Assembly: GCF_900699785.1 (NCBI RefSeq)
Contig: NZ_LR535679.1
Span: 868,001-932,000 of the forward strand
Direction: 5' to 3'
DNA from: Campylobacter showae
GTDB lineage: Bacteria > Campylobacterota > Campylobacteria > Campylobacterales > Campylobacteraceae
DNA length: 64,000 nt
Shown: positions 42,409 through 51,458 of the stretch, piece after piece
Layout of the letters: each line of letters starts with the position of its first letter
How positions within the stretch are numbered: position 1 is the first letter of the stretch
Translations under genes and position numbers: made by a program
The notes under the pieces: generated by a model
The model's input: the letters and a program-made list of their open reading frames with translations, nothing else
The model's database searches: none
Told to the model about the DNA's origin: nothing

Positions 42409-43008
42409 TTATAGTTTGTCTGCGTTGTGAGATAGGTAGTCTGCGACGCCTGCTGTATCGGCTTTCATACCTTTATCGCCTTTGTTCCAACCTGCAGGGC
42501 AAACCTCTCCGTGCTCGTTCGTAAATAGCATCGTATCGACCATTCTTATCATCTCGTCGATGTTTCTTCCAAGCGGAAGGTCGTTGATAACCGCGTGGCG
42601 AACGGTGCCGTCTTTATCAAGTAAGAAGCTACCGCGAAGAGCGACGCCCGCATCCTCTAAAAGTACGTCAAAACCGCGAGCGATAGACTTCGTCATATCG
42701 GCTACTAACGGGTAGCGAACTTGGCCGATGCCGCCTTTGTTTACCGGAGTTTCTTTCCATGCGAAGTGAGAGAATTGGTTGTCCGTTGAAACGCCGATAA
42801 CTTCGATACCGCGAGCTTTAAATTCGTCGTATCTTTTATCAAACGCGATAATCTCGCTAGGGCAAACGAAAGTAAAGTCCATAGGGTAGAAAAATACTAC
42901 CGCGCCCTTCTCGCCGATATTTTTATATAGGTTGAAATCATTTACGATCTGATTGCTTCCTAAAACCGCTGCAGCTGTAAAATCAGGTGCTTTTTTTGTT
43001 ACTAACAT
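42409..43008 (-). CDS. ahpC: 2-Cys peroxiredoxin (AhpC/TSA family)
   Basis: 199 residues. The peroxidatic cysteine is C49 (DFTFVCPSE) and the resolving cysteine is C170 (GEVCPAGW), so it is a typical 2-Cys enzyme reducing hydrogen peroxide, alkyl peroxides and peroxynitrite. A TATAAT (complement of 43042-43047) precedes the start. It is divergent from the ferredoxin gene, the same arrangement as C. jejuni ahpC/fdxA. PerR (57306) and CosR (36581) encoded in this window are the expected regulators of such a gene. Confidence 0.95.
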   Translation of the reverse strand: MLVTKKAPDFTAAAVLGSNQIVNDFNLYKNIGEKGAVVFFYPMDFTFVCPSEIIAFDKRYDEFKARGIEVIGVSTDNQFSHFAWKETPVNKGGIGQVRYPLVADMTKSIARGFDVLLEDAGVALRGSFLLDKDGTVRHAVINDLPLGRNIDEMIRMVDTMLFTNEHGEVCPAGWNKGDKGMKADTAGVADYLSHNADKL

Positions 43009-43041
43009 TTTTTCTCCTTAATAATTTTTATTTGTAGCGAA

Positions 43042-43047
43042 ATTATA
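43042..43047 (-). promoter_or_regulatory. -10 element of ahpC
   Basis: Complement reads TATAAT, 34 bases before the ahpC start. The surrounding 43009-43172 region is shared with the divergent fdxA. Confidence 0.55.
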
Positions 43048-43172
43048 TCATCTAAAAATTAAAAAGAGCTAAAAATTTACGTTTTCGTTTTAAAATTTAA
43101 CGCAAAAATTTAATATCAAATTTACTTAGTTTTTGATATTCTTGCGAAAAATTTGACCAAAAAGGATAAAAA

Positions 43173-43457
43173 ATGGCAGTAAAAATAACAGACATTTGCA
43201 TCAGCTGCGGCTCATGCATCGACGAGTGCCCGACGAGCGCTATCGTAGACGACGCAGATAACCCGACCGGCAAGGACGCATACTATGTCTATGCCGATAA
43301 ATGCGTCGAGTGCGTAGGATTTAACGACGAGCCTGCATGCGCCTCAGTCTGTCCGACTGACGGTTGCATCGTTTGGGACGCTCCTTTTGCAGGACAGCCT
43401 TCTCGCACCGAGATAACCGCCGATATGAGAACAGGCGAAACTGCCGTCATCTCGTAA
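43173..43457 (+). CDS. fdxA: 2[4Fe-4S] ferredoxin
   Basis: 94 residues. Two cluster motifs are visible: CISCGSCIDECP and, after an insertion, CVECVGFNDEPACASVCP. The 7-residue spread between cysteines of the second motif is typical of the YfhL/Alvin-type ferredoxins with one unusual low-potential cluster. In C. jejuni the equivalent gene is iron-regulated and linked to aerotolerance. It is divergent from ahpC. Confidence 0.9.
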   Translation: MAVKITDICISCGSCIDECPTSAIVDDADNPTGKDAYYVYADKCVECVGFNDEPACASVCPTDGCIVWDAPFAGQPSRTEITADMRTGETAVIS

Positions 43458-43512
43458 GCTACGGATCTAAGCCCTTTTGCGGGGCTTATTTTGAAATTTA
43501 ATTTTTTTTTGA

Positions 43513-43518
43513 TATAAT
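43513..43518 (+). promoter_or_regulatory. -10 element of the ndk operon
   Basis: GATATAATC after a run of nine T (43502-43510) gives an extended -10 TATAAT at 43513-43518, 34 bases before the ndk ATG. This T-rich plus TATAAT form is the common Campylobacter sigma-70 promoter. Confidence 0.65.
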
Positions 43519-43552
43519 CACCGCCTTATAAAAACCACAAAAAGGAAATTTT

Positions 43553-43966
43553 ATGCAGCAAACGCTTTCTATTATTAAGCCTGATGCCGTAAAAAAGGGC
43601 GTTATCGGAAAAATCGTGGATAGATTCGAAAGCAACGGACTAAGAATCGCCGCTATGAAAAAAGTCAAACTAAGCAAATGCGACGCAAAAGCTTTCTACG
43701 CAGTTCACAAAGACAGACCTTTCTTCAACGATTTGGTTGATTTTATGGTCAGCGGACCGGTCGTAGTTATGGTTCTTGAGGGCGACGATGCGGTAGCTAA
43801 AAACCGCGATCTAATGGGCGCAACTAATCCAAAAGAAGCAAAGCCCGGTACAATTAGAGCCGACTTTGCCGAGAGTATAGACGCAAACGCCGTTCACGGC
43901 AGCGACAGCCTAGAAAACGCTAAAAATGAGATTGCGTTTTTCTTTGCAACAAGAGAAATTTGCTAA
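43553..43966 (+). CDS. ndk: Nucleoside diphosphate kinase
   Basis: 137 residues, standard. It equilibrates nucleoside di- and triphosphates via a phosphohistidine; the active-site histidine is in [25 protein letters not shown] and [11 protein letters not shown] are other family markers. It is the first gene of a run with yceD-like, rpmF, plsX and fabH, matching C. jejuni order. Confidence 0.97.
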   Translation: MQQTLSIIKPDAVKKGVIGKIVDRFESNGLRIAAMKKVKLSKCDAKAFYAVHKDRPFFNDLVDFMVSGPVVVMVLEGDDAVAKNRDLMGATNPKEAKPGTIRADFAESIDANAVHGSDSLENAKNEIAFFFATREIC

Positions 43967-43980
43967 TTTTAGGTTAAATT

Positions 43981-44337
43981 TTGAAAATATCTTTCGCCAA
44001 AATCGCAAATAACCAAATGCCGTTCGAGTTAAACTCGGACGGGCTGAATTTTAACGGCGAACTCAAAAGAATAAACCAGAATTTAGTCAGTTGCAAAGGC
44101 AAGATCGTAGGCGAGATAGCTCACAACTGCGACCGATGCGGAGAAGATATAAATTTGAAGCTTGATGAAGATGTAAATTTGATATTAAGCGACGGAATTT
44201 ATAAAGACAAAGAAGAAAATCTCGACGATGTAGTAGAGTTTTTCGACGGTTTTATAAATTTAGAAGAAGTATTAACAAGCGAAATAGAAGCTTTTAAGAG
44301 CGATTATTTTTATTGTGAAAAATGTAAAAATCTATAA
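43981..44337 (+). CDS. DUF177/YceD family protein
   Basis: 118 residues from TTG 43981. It has two metal-type cysteine pairs (CDRCGE and CEKCK), with acidic middle region [19 protein letters not shown], the YceD hallmark (D...I.L.E.l..EI). YceD genes nearly always precede rpmF, as here, and the family is linked to 23S rRNA precursor processing in plants and bacteria. The next gene starts 11 bases later. Confidence 0.85.
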   Translation: MKISFAKIANNQMPFELNSDGLNFNGELKRINQNLVSCKGKIVGEIAHNCDRCGEDINLKLDEDVNLILSDGIYKDKEENLDDVVEFFDGFINLEEVLTSEIEAFKSDYFYCEKCKNL

Positions 44338-44348
44338 AGGAGAATAAA

Positions 44349-44495
44349 ATGGCAGTACCTAAACGAAGAGTAAGTCATACTCGCGCGGCAAAGAGAAGAA
44401 CACACTACAAAGTAACGCTTCCTATTCCCGTAAAAGATAAAGATGGCTCATGGAAAATGCCTCACCGCGTAAATAAAACTACCGGAGAGTATTGA
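44349..44495 (+). CDS. rpmF: Ribosomal protein bL32
   Basis: 48 residues ([17 protein letters not shown]... ending KTTGEY). The opening [12 protein letters not shown] and HYKVTLP identify bL32 of the large ribosomal subunit. ATAAAGGAGAATAAA gives a good ribosome site. The stop TGA overlaps a possible TTG start of plsX. It lies between yceD and plsX, as in many bacteria. Confidence 0.97.
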   Translation: MAVPKRRVSHTRAAKRRTHYKVTLPIPVKDKDGSWKMPHRVNKTTGEY

Positions 44496-44500
44496 TACAG

Positions 44501-45490
44501 ATGACCAGCATTTGCATTGACGCAATGGGCGGCGACTTCGGTCCGCAGCCTATTATCGGCGGCGTGATCGAAGCTTTAAAAGAAGTAAAATTTGAAGCTA
44601 TCTTGGTAGGCGATACGAAAATTTTGGAAAGTCTCGTCCCACAAAATTTAAAACAATACGTAAGATTTATTCAAGCCGACGAGGTCGTTTCTATGAGCGA
44701 CGGCGCCACCGATGCGTTAAAGCGAAAAGAAAGCAGTATTTTTAAGGCTATCGAGCTACTTAAAAATAAACAAACCAAGGCCGTAGTTTCTGCCGGACAC
44801 AGCGGAGCCACGATGAGCCTTGCCACGCTTCGAGTCGGACGACTCAAAAACGTCTCTCGCCCGGCTATTGCGACGTTGATGCCAAATGTTACCGGCGGTA
44901 AAACTCTAGTTTTGGACGTCGGCGCGAACGTAGACTGTAGGCCGGAACATTTGTTTCAGTTTGCGGTAATGGGCGAAGCCTACGCGAAAGAAATTCTAAA
45001 AATAAAATCCCCTAAATTAGGGCTTCTTTCAAACGGCGAAGAGAGCAGTAAAGGCAACGAGGCTACGAAAGAAGCTTTTGAAATGATTTCAAAACTAGAC
45101 AGCTTTGTTGGCAACGCCGAAGGAAATCAAGTCTTTGACGGAAGCGTCGATGTGGTAATTTGCGACGGATTTGTCGGAAATATCCTACTAAAAACAAGCG
45201 AAGGCGTAGCTGACGCGATAACCAAAATAATCAAAAAACACGTTAAAAAATCCCCGGTCGCTATAGCAGGTTCGCTTCTAATGAAAAAAGTTTTTAAAAC
45301 GCTAAAACAGCAAGTCGATTACGACGAATACGGCGGCGCACCGCTACTTGGCGTAAACGGTTGCGTTATAATCAGCCACGGTAAAAGTACTCCAAAAGCT
45401 ATTAAAAATGCGATATTTCAAGCTCTAAAATTCGCAAACTCCGATATAAATAAAGTTATCGAAGACGAGCTTTCGCACTTCGCAAAATGA
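44501..45490 (+). CDS. plsX: Phosphate acyltransferase PlsX
   Basis: About 329 residues. It converts acyl-ACP to acyl-phosphate for PlsY. The start ATG 44501 ([15 protein letters not shown]) is preferred over an in-frame TTG at 44492 because the N-terminus then aligns with other PlsX proteins; GGAGAG at about 44484 serves either. Landmarks are [41 protein letters not shown] and [15 protein letters not shown]. It precedes fabH by 19 bases. Confidence 0.95.
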   Translation: MTSICIDAMGGDFGPQPIIGGVIEALKEVKFEAILVGDTKILESLVPQNLKQYVRFIQADEVVSMSDGATDALKRKESSIFKAIELLKNKQTKAVVSAGHSGATMSLATLRVGRLKNVSRPAIATLMPNVTGGKTLVLDVGANVDCRPEHLFQFAVMGEAYAKEILKIKSPKLGLLSNGEESSKGNEATKEAFEMISKLDSFVGNAEGNQVFDGSVDVVICDGFVGNILLKTSEGVADAITKIIKKHVKKSPVAIAGSLLMKKVFKTLKQQVDYDEYGGAPLLGVNGCVIISHGKSTPKAIKNAIFQALKFANSDINKVIEDELSHFAK

Positions 45491-45509
45491 AATTACAAAG
45501 ACAATTTTA

Positions 45510-46469
45510 ATGCCAAAAGCCTCGCTAATATCCATAGCCGCATACGCTCCGCCTAAAATTTTAACGAATTTCGACCTTGAAAAAACCGTGGAAACTAGCG
45601 ACGAGTGGATAGTTAAGCGCACAGGCATCAGCCAACGACGCATAGCGCAGGATGAGGACACAAGCGAGCTTGGCACGAAAGCGGCAAAAATAGCGCTTGA
45701 AAGGGCAAATTTGACGGCAAAAGATATCGATGCGGTTATCTGCGCGACTATCTCACCCGATCACTTTTGCATGCCTTCGACGGCGTGCAAGATCGCTAAA
45801 AATTTAGGCATAAATGCCATTACGGCATTTGACATAAGCGCGGCGTGTACGGGTTTTATCTACCTGCTTGAGCTTGCAAAATCATTAATTGAGAGCGGAA
45901 GCAAAAAAAACGTATTGATAATCGGAGCCGAAAAGCTAAGTAAAATCGTCGATTGGACCGATAGAACTACTTGCATACTATTTGGCGACGGAGCGGGCGC
46001 AGCAGTCGTAAGCGCAGGCGAAGAAAACGAGATCATCGACGTTCATACCGCAGCCGACGGCAACTACGCAAACCTACTCATAACTCCCGGCGGCGAAGAA
46101 AAATTTATTAAAATGTCGGGTAATGAAGTCTTCAAAATCGCAGTCCAGACGCTAACCAAAGACGTGGTAGATATCCTAGAAAAAAATCAAATTCCAAGCG
46201 ATAAAATAGATCTTTTTATGCCTCATCAAGCAAATTTGCGCATCATCGAGGCAGTCAAGCAACGCTTAAATTTTACAAACGAGCAGTGCGTCGTAACCGT
46301 CGGAAAATACGGCAACACAAGCTCGGCCTCCATACCAATGGCGATGAACGACACATACGAAGCAGGCAGGCTTAAAAAGGGCGATTTGCTTTTACTAGAT
46401 GCGTTTGGCGGCGGCTTTACGTGGGGTTCGGCGCTACTGAAATTCGGCGGCGAAAGTTACAAAAAATAA
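45510..46469 (+). CDS. fabH: Beta-ketoacyl-ACP synthase III
   Basis: 319 residues. It starts fatty acid synthesis by condensing acetyl-CoA with malonyl-ACP. The catalytic triad is visible: Cys in [14 protein letters not shown], His in MPHQANLRI, and Asn in [12 protein letters not shown]. The N-terminus [20 protein letters not shown] and [16 protein letters not shown] are typical. It ends the ndk-yceD-rpmF-plsX-fabH run. Confidence 0.97.
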   Translation: MPKASLISIAAYAPPKILTNFDLEKTVETSDEWIVKRTGISQRRIAQDEDTSELGTKAAKIALERANLTAKDIDAVICATISPDHFCMPSTACKIAKNLGINAITAFDISAACTGFIYLLELAKSLIESGSKKNVLIIGAEKLSKIVDWTDRTTCILFGDGAGAAVVSAGEENEIIDVHTAADGNYANLLITPGGEEKFIKMSGNEVFKIAVQTLTKDVVDILEKNQIPSDKIDLFMPHQANLRIIEAVKQRLNFTNEQCVVTVGKYGNTSSASIPMAMNDTYEAGRLKKGDLLLLDAFGGGFTWGSALLKFGGESYKK

Positions 46470-46573
46470 TTTCAGCAAATACCCTATTTATCAAATTTTA
46501 ATAAATTTGATAACCTGGCGCTAACAACCAACCCAACAATATCTCTCGACCACTAAAATTTATCAAACGCGTA

Positions 46574-46579
46574 TATAAT
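46574..46579 (+). promoter_or_regulatory. -10 element before the DUF2920 gene
   Basis: TATAAT at 46574-46579, 18 bases before ATG 46597 and 86 before TTG 46665. The distance suits the upstream ATG better, supporting a frameshifted 5' end. Confidence 0.45.
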
Positions 46580-46664
46580 AGGCAAATTGTGTCCAAATGC
46601 TAGATCATAACAATACAAAATCCCATCCTATGACGATGTAGAACTTGGTATAAGGCGCGATTCT

Positions 46665-47828
46665 TTGCTCGAATTTAAGCTCTGCTACGACGAGGAAAAG
46701 CCCGCCAGAGCCCTAGTTTTCATAGTACCAGGTCTTGGCGGCGATGCGAATGAAAACTATAGAGAGCATTTAGCGCAGTTCGTAGCTAGCGAATTTAACG
46801 TAGCCGTGGCGAGTCCGAACTACCACTGCATCGGCAACAGGCCGCAAACGGGAGCGACGTATTTTTTAAACGATTTAGACAAAATAATCCTTAAAAATAA
46901 ATGCTCTAAAATAGGCATAGAAATCTCAGGCGATATCGGCTACGGCGCGCTTTCGACGCTAGATACGCAGATAAGCGAGATAAAAGCGAGCGGTGGGTTG
47001 CCCGGCAATTTTAAATTACAAATATCCGTCACGTTGCAACCCACTAAAAACGAATATCAAAATTTCAGCGTTATGCAAGCCCAAGACGTGATAAATGCCG
47101 CGCTTTTTATCAAGGCAAATCCGCCGTTTAAATCCGCGACCGATATGAACGAGCTGCCCGTAGTCCTAGTCGGCAGTTCGCACGGCGCCTACATAAACGC
47201 TTTGGCAGCAAAATTTGCGCCGTGGCTGATGGACGGCCTCATAGACAGCAGCAGCTACGCGAAGCTAAACTGGGAGCTCATAGGCCTAGGCAAGGAGATA
47301 GATTATCTCAAATTTCGCAAATACTCCACCGATATATATTTTCGCAATATCAGCATTTACGTCTTTACCAAAACCATGTGGACGCTGCTAAATAGCTCGT
47401 CGCCTTGCTATTTCTCGCAGGCGCGCGAGGATATACGAAACATCCTAGACGCCGCGCACCTAAAAGTCCAAAGCGAGTATCCAAAGCCTATCTACGCCGG
47501 CTATCACTGCGCCGCAAACGACCACTGCGCGTCGCCCGAAGAAAAAGCGCAACTCTATGAGGAACTGCGAAAGCTCGGCTTTGACGCGACCTTGCATATG
47601 ATAAAAGACGAGAGCGAGCTTGACGGTAGATTTCTCAAAAAGCTAACGCACGGCCTGGATATGTCTATCAAGCTTTTGATCGCTAAGGAGCTACCGCCGA
47701 TGCTAAAAAAGATAGCATCCCGCGAGAAGCAAATTTGCAAAAACAAAAGCATAGCCTATCGCTCGGACGAGCTGGAATATAAATTTTCAGAGATAAACGG
47801 TAGGATAAATTTGGAGATAAAAAGATAA
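46665..47828 (+). CDS. DUF2920 family protein, possibly N-terminally frameshifted
   Basis: 387 residues from TTG 46665. The body reads as an alpha/beta-hydrolase-like protein (ALVFIVPGLGGDANENYREHLAQFV; VVLVGSSHGAYINALAAK with a nucleophile-like GSSHG; late YAGYHCAANDHCASPEEKAQ). DUF2920 proteins are typical of Campylobacter and lack an assigned function. Sequence just before TTG 46665 still reads PSYDDVELGIRRDS in frame but has no start codon before a stop at 46608. ATG 46597 opens the next frame (MLDHNNTKSH...) and ends at 46641. A one-base loss near 46624-46630 would explain this. Whether the TTG form is made is unknown. Confidence 0.7.
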   Translation: MLEFKLCYDEEKPARALVFIVPGLGGDANENYREHLAQFVASEFNVAVASPNYHCIGNRPQTGATYFLNDLDKIILKNKCSKIGIEISGDIGYGALSTLDTQISEIKASGGLPGNFKLQISVTLQPTKNEYQNFSVMQAQDVINAALFIKANPPFKSATDMNELPVVLVGSSHGAYINALAAKFAPWLMDGLIDSSSYAKLNWELIGLGKEIDYLKFRKYSTDIYFRNISIYVFTKTMWTLLNSSSPCYFSQAREDIRNILDAAHLKVQSEYPKPIYAGYHCAANDHCASPEEKAQLYEELRKLGFDATLHMIKDESELDGRFLKKLTHGLDMSIKLLIAKELPPMLKKIASREKQICKNKSIAYRSDELEYKFSEINGRINLEIKR

Positions 47829-48093
47829 TTTCACTCGCCGAGCGTTTTAAATTTCGAGCAAATTTTGCATTTATACGAGTTAAGAAAAGCGGCAAGAGCC
47901 AAATTTAACTAGGCAAATTTAAAATCGGCTCGCCGTAAAACCAAAGCAAATTTAAACGGCCGCTTCCAAGCCAAAGCCGCTTAAATTTGCGTAAAAAGCA
48001 AAATTTAACGCACCGCCGAATTTAGCCTCGGGCTTAAATTTACCCGAAGCAAAGCCAAACTCGCGCGGCGCATCCTTTTAAATTTGCCCGGTT
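47829..48093. other. Convergent intergenic region with hairpins
   Basis: AAATTTAAACGGC (47948-47960) pairs with GCCGCTTAAATTT (47976-47988) with one mismatch, likely a bidirectional terminator between the DUF2920 gene and serC. The rest is AAATTT-rich and non-coding. Confidence 0.55.
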
Positions 48094-49170
48094 TTACCCG
48101 TTTTTCCTAGCAAATTCTTTCATAAACTCAGCCAAAGTCCGCACGTTTTCGATACTCACGGCGTTGTATATCGAAGCTCTGATACCGCCTACGTGACGAT
48201 GTCCTTTTAGGCCCAGCATGCCCGCACTTTCGGACTCGGAGATAAAGGCCGCCTCTAGCTCGCGGTTTGCGATGGTAAAGCTAACGTTCATCAGAGAGCG
48301 GCTATCTTTTTGCGCGTGACCTTTGTAAAAGCCTCCAGAACCGTCGATCGTGCCGTAAAGTAGCGCCGCCTTTTGCTCATTGATCCGGTTTATCGCGGCT
48401 AGACCGCCCTGCTCTTGTACCCAGCCCAGCGTCAAATTTAGCAGATATATGCCAAACGTCGGCGGCGTGTTGTATAGCGACGCGGCGCTAGCGTGCGTAT
48501 CGTAGCGAAGCATCGTCGGAGTACGCTCCATGCAGGCTCGCTCTAGCAGGTCCTTGCGGATGATGACGACGGTTACGCCGCTTGGGCCGGCATTTTTCTG
48601 CGCGCCGCCGTAGAGCAGCCCCACGTCCGTGAAATCAACCGGCCTCGAGAAAAAATCGCTCGACGCATCGACGACCAGCGGGGCTTTGGAGCGAGGCAGC
48701 GCGCGGTACTGCGTGCCGTAGATGGTGTTGTTCGTGCAGACGTAGCCGTATGCGGCGGCGTCATCAAATTTAACCTCTGGGATACGGTCGTAGGATGTCT
48801 CTTTACTGCTAGCGACCACTTCGTATCTTGCGCCGACGTTTGCGGCCTCTTTGATCGCTTTGCTCGTCCAGACGCCCGTGTCGGCATACTGCGCGACGCC
48901 TTTGGCGGCTAAATTTAGCGGTATCATCGCAAACTGCAAGTGCGCGCCGCCTTGCAAAAATAGCACGTCAAATTCCTCGCCGATGCCGTATAGCTCGCGC
49001 GCCTTGGCCATCGCGCCGTAGTGCACCTCTTCAAAAATCTTGCTTCGGTGGCTGATTTCCATTATCGAAAAGCCCTTGCCCTGATAGTCCGTGAGCTCGT
49101 TTTGCGCTTGCTCAAGCACGCTAAGAGGCAGAGCCGAAGGTCCTGCGCTAAAATTTAGCTTTCTATTCAT
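48094..49170 (-). CDS. serC: Phosphoserine aminotransferase
   Basis: 358 residues from the ATG at 49170 ([16 protein letters not shown]). The frame extends 5 codons further to 49185, but AAAGGAG falls inside those codons and serves the 49170 start. It is a PLP-dependent enzyme of serine (and pyridoxine) synthesis. Landmarks are [51 protein letters not shown] and [14 protein letters not shown] with the PLP lysine. A single gene. Confidence 0.96.
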   Translation of the reverse strand: MNRKLNFSAGPSALPLSVLEQAQNELTDYQGKGFSIMEISHRSKIFEEVHYGAMAKARELYGIGEEFDVLFLQGGAHLQFAMIPLNLAAKGVAQYADTGVWTSKAIKEAANVGARYEVVASSKETSYDRIPEVKFDDAAAYGYVCTNNTIYGTQYRALPRSKAPLVVDASSDFFSRPVDFTDVGLLYGGAQKNAGPSGVTVVIIRKDLLERACMERTPTMLRYDTHASAASLYNTPPTFGIYLLNLTLGWVQEQGGLAAINRINEQKAALLYGTIDGSGGFYKGHAQKDSRSLMNVSFTIANRELEAAFISESESAGMLGLKGHRHVGGIRASIYNAVSIENVRTLAEFMKEFARKNG

Positions 49171-49285
49171 CCAAACTCCTTTCAAATTTGATCTGATTTT
49201 AGCGTTATTTGCGTTAAAAAATCATTTCGCGTCGCAAGGTTGGCGGCAAAAGCTCGCAAATTTTACACTTTAAGCTACCTTTTGA

Positions 49286-49291
49286 TACAAT
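49286..49291 (+). promoter_or_regulatory. -10 element of the CYTH/CHAD-ubiE-xseA unit
   Basis: TACAAT at 49286-49291 in TTTGATACAATTTTT, 22 bases before TTG 49314; AAGGAG lies between. Confidence 0.5.
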
Positions 49292-49313
49292 TTTTCATAT
49301 TAAGGAGCGAAAT

Positions 49314-50732
49314 TTGATAGAGATCGAGCGTAAATTTATCCTGCGTGACGCCGCCGTCATAAACGAGCTAAAGGCCCGCGACATCGGCACCGAGCAAAAA
49401 GACGTGACGCAAATTTACGTCAAAATCACTCCGCTTGAGGAGATTAGATTTCGCGAGGCTTCGGGCGTTTTTACGATCACTCAAAAATCGGGCATCGGCC
49501 TAGCGCGCGAGGAAAACGAGAGCGAAACGGACGCCAAAAGCTTTAAAAAAGCCCTAAAAAACGCAGTCGCCGCTCCTATAAAAAAGACAAGATTTCTATT
49601 TAAGCTTGACGGCATTGCTTGCAACGTCGATATTTTTCACGGCGCTTTAGAAGGACTTGTTACTTTTGAGGCCGAGTTTGCTAGCGAGCGCGAGGCGGCG
49701 GAGTTTAGCCTGCCCGAGTTTATCGCCGCGCACGTAACCGGCGAGGTCACGGAAGACGAACGCTATAAAAATAAAAATTTAGCGCTTTTTGGCTTGCCGC
49801 AGGGCGGTTTCGACGCGCAAAAGAGCATTGGGATTTTACAAAATAGTCCCGAGCTGGAGCTAAATTTGCCAAGCTACATCGGTGCGATGGATGCGATGCG
49901 GACGGTGTTTTTTCAGATATTTACGCTACTTGGCAAGCACCTAAACGAGTACGCAAGCTCTAGCGACGCCGAGGCGCTGCATCAGATCCGCATAAATTTG
50001 CGTAAAACCCGCTCTTTGCTCAAAATTTTCACTCCCGTTTTCGACCGAAAAACGGCTTGTTATTTTCTGCTAAATTTTAAAAAACTAGCCGAGCTAACTA
50101 ACCAAAAGCGCGATATAGACGTATTTTGCGAGTTTTTGCAAAAGCAAAAAGGCTTTGAAGCGCTAGCTAGCGAGCTAGAAAATTTAAGCAAAACCCTAGC
50201 CAAAAGCGTCCAAGCCGAGCTACAAAGCGACGAAGCGAACGAAATTTTGCGCGACTGGGAGGTATTTTTACGCGAGGGAAGCGACTTTTTTAAAGGCGAG
50301 TTAGGAGACGCGCCGATAAAAAAACTCGTCGCAAAATCCATGCGAGCTCAAATTTTACGCCTTAAAAGATCTCTCTTAAATTTGAGCCAAACCACCGAAA
50401 ACGCGCAGTTTCACAAGTGTCGCATCGAGATAAAAAGGCTAAGATACTTAAGCGAAATTTTCGGCGGCGGCTTTGGCTTCCCTACGGCTAAAAAGTGCTT
50501 TAAAAAGAGCAAAATTTTACAAGAAGTTTTCGGCTCGTTGCAAGACGCCGACGTCTGGCTAGGCCTGCTCGCACACGTAAAAAGCGGCGCCGAGCAAAAG
50601 CGCATGGACAAACTCCAAGCTAAAATTTACAAAAAAATCTACGGGCTGCGAAGCGAAATTTTGGACTCAAAGCCTAAAATTTTAAAAAGCCTCACAAAGC
50701 TTTCGCACGGCTTAAAAATCTACTACATCTAA
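49314..50732 (+). CDS. CYTH and CHAD domain protein, probable inorganic triphosphatase
   Basis: 472 residues from TTG 49314, with TTAAGGAGCGAAA upstream. The N-terminal CYTH domain opens with EIERKFIL (the ExExK metal/triphosphate motif) and runs to about residue 160 (VTFEAEFASEREAAEF). The CHAD domain (about 195-465) is helical and histidine/arginine-rich (HQIRINLRKTRSLLKIF, KCRIEIKRLRYLSEIF), consistent with binding polyphosphate. CYTH-CHAD fusions such as E. coli YgiF hydrolyse inorganic triphosphate. It is followed 9 bases later by ubiE. Confidence 0.87.
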   Translation: MIEIERKFILRDAAVINELKARDIGTEQKDVTQIYVKITPLEEIRFREASGVFTITQKSGIGLAREENESETDAKSFKKALKNAVAAPIKKTRFLFKLDGIACNVDIFHGALEGLVTFEAEFASEREAAEFSLPEFIAAHVTGEVTEDERYKNKNLALFGLPQGGFDAQKSIGILQNSPELELNLPSYIGAMDAMRTVFFQIFTLLGKHLNEYASSSDAEALHQIRINLRKTRSLLKIFTPVFDRKTACYFLLNFKKLAELTNQKRDIDVFCEFLQKQKGFEALASELENLSKTLAKSVQAELQSDEANEILRDWEVFLREGSDFFKGELGDAPIKKLVAKSMRAQILRLKRSLLNLSQTTENAQFHKCRIEIKRLRYLSEIFGGGFGFPTAKKCFKKSKILQEVFGSLQDADVWLGLLAHVKSGAEQKRMDKLQAKIYKKIYGLRSEILDSKPKILKSLTKLSHGLKIYYI

Positions 50733-50741
50733 AGAGAAAAA

Positions 50742-51458
50742 ATGGAAAAACAAGAAAAAATAGTTCAGATGTTTAACGACATCGCGCCCACCTACGACCT
50801 GGCAAACCGCGTGCTAAGCATGGGCGCGGACATGAACTGGCGCAAGATCGCGTGCAAAACGGTTCTGTCAAATTTCAAGGACTCAAGCGTAAATATCGTA
50901 GACGTCGCATGCGGCACGGGCGATATGATGGGCTTTTGGCAAAAGACTGCGGGCGAATTTAACGCAAAAATCGAAAATCTTATCGGCGTCGATCCCTCAA
51001 GCGGCATGCTCGCAGTCGCTAAACAAAAATTTCCCGAGTTTAAATTTATAGAGGCGCTAGCGACGCAAACTACGCTTGATAGCGGCTCAATGGACGTGCT
51101 AAGCATCAGCTACGGCATCAGAAACGTGGTCGAGCGCGAGGCCGCGCTAAGAGAGTTTAACAGAGTGCTAAAAATGAGCGGATACGTCGTAGTGCTAGAG
51201 TTTACCAAACGCAAAAAAAGCGGGATTTTAACAGGTGCTCGCGACTTTTATCTAGGTAAAATTTTGCCTAAAATAGGCGGCTTTATCTCCAAAAATCAAG
51301 AAGCCTACGAGTATCTGCCAAGCTCGATCGAGAGCTTTTTAGACGCCAAAAGCTTTGCAGACGAACTTGCTAGCGCTGGCTTTGAGATGCGGCTTTGCAA
51401 GAGCTTTTCGATGGATATTTCTACTCTTTTCATCGCGCAAAAGGCGCGTGAGTGCTAA
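50742..51458 (+). CDS. ubiE: Demethylmenaquinone methyltransferase
   Basis: 238 residues. It methylates demethylmenaquinone to menaquinone. SAM motif I is VDVACGTGDMMGFW, with VDPSSGMLAVAKQKF, SYGIRNVVEREAALREFNRVLKMSG and EAYEYLPSSI as UbiE/MenG markers. The N-terminus (VQMFNDIAPTYDLANRVLSMGADMNWRK) is typical. Campylobacter uses menaquinones, so the menaquinone step is the relevant one. It overlaps xseA by 7 bases. Confidence 0.95.
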   Translation: MEKQEKIVQMFNDIAPTYDLANRVLSMGADMNWRKIACKTVLSNFKDSSVNIVDVACGTGDMMGFWQKTAGEFNAKIENLIGVDPSSGMLAVAKQKFPEFKFIEALATQTTLDSGSMDVLSISYGIRNVVEREAALREFNRVLKMSGYVVVLEFTKRKKSGILTGARDFYLGKILPKIGGFISKNQEAYEYLPSSIESFLDAKSFADELASAGFEMRLCKSFSMDISTLFIAQKAREC

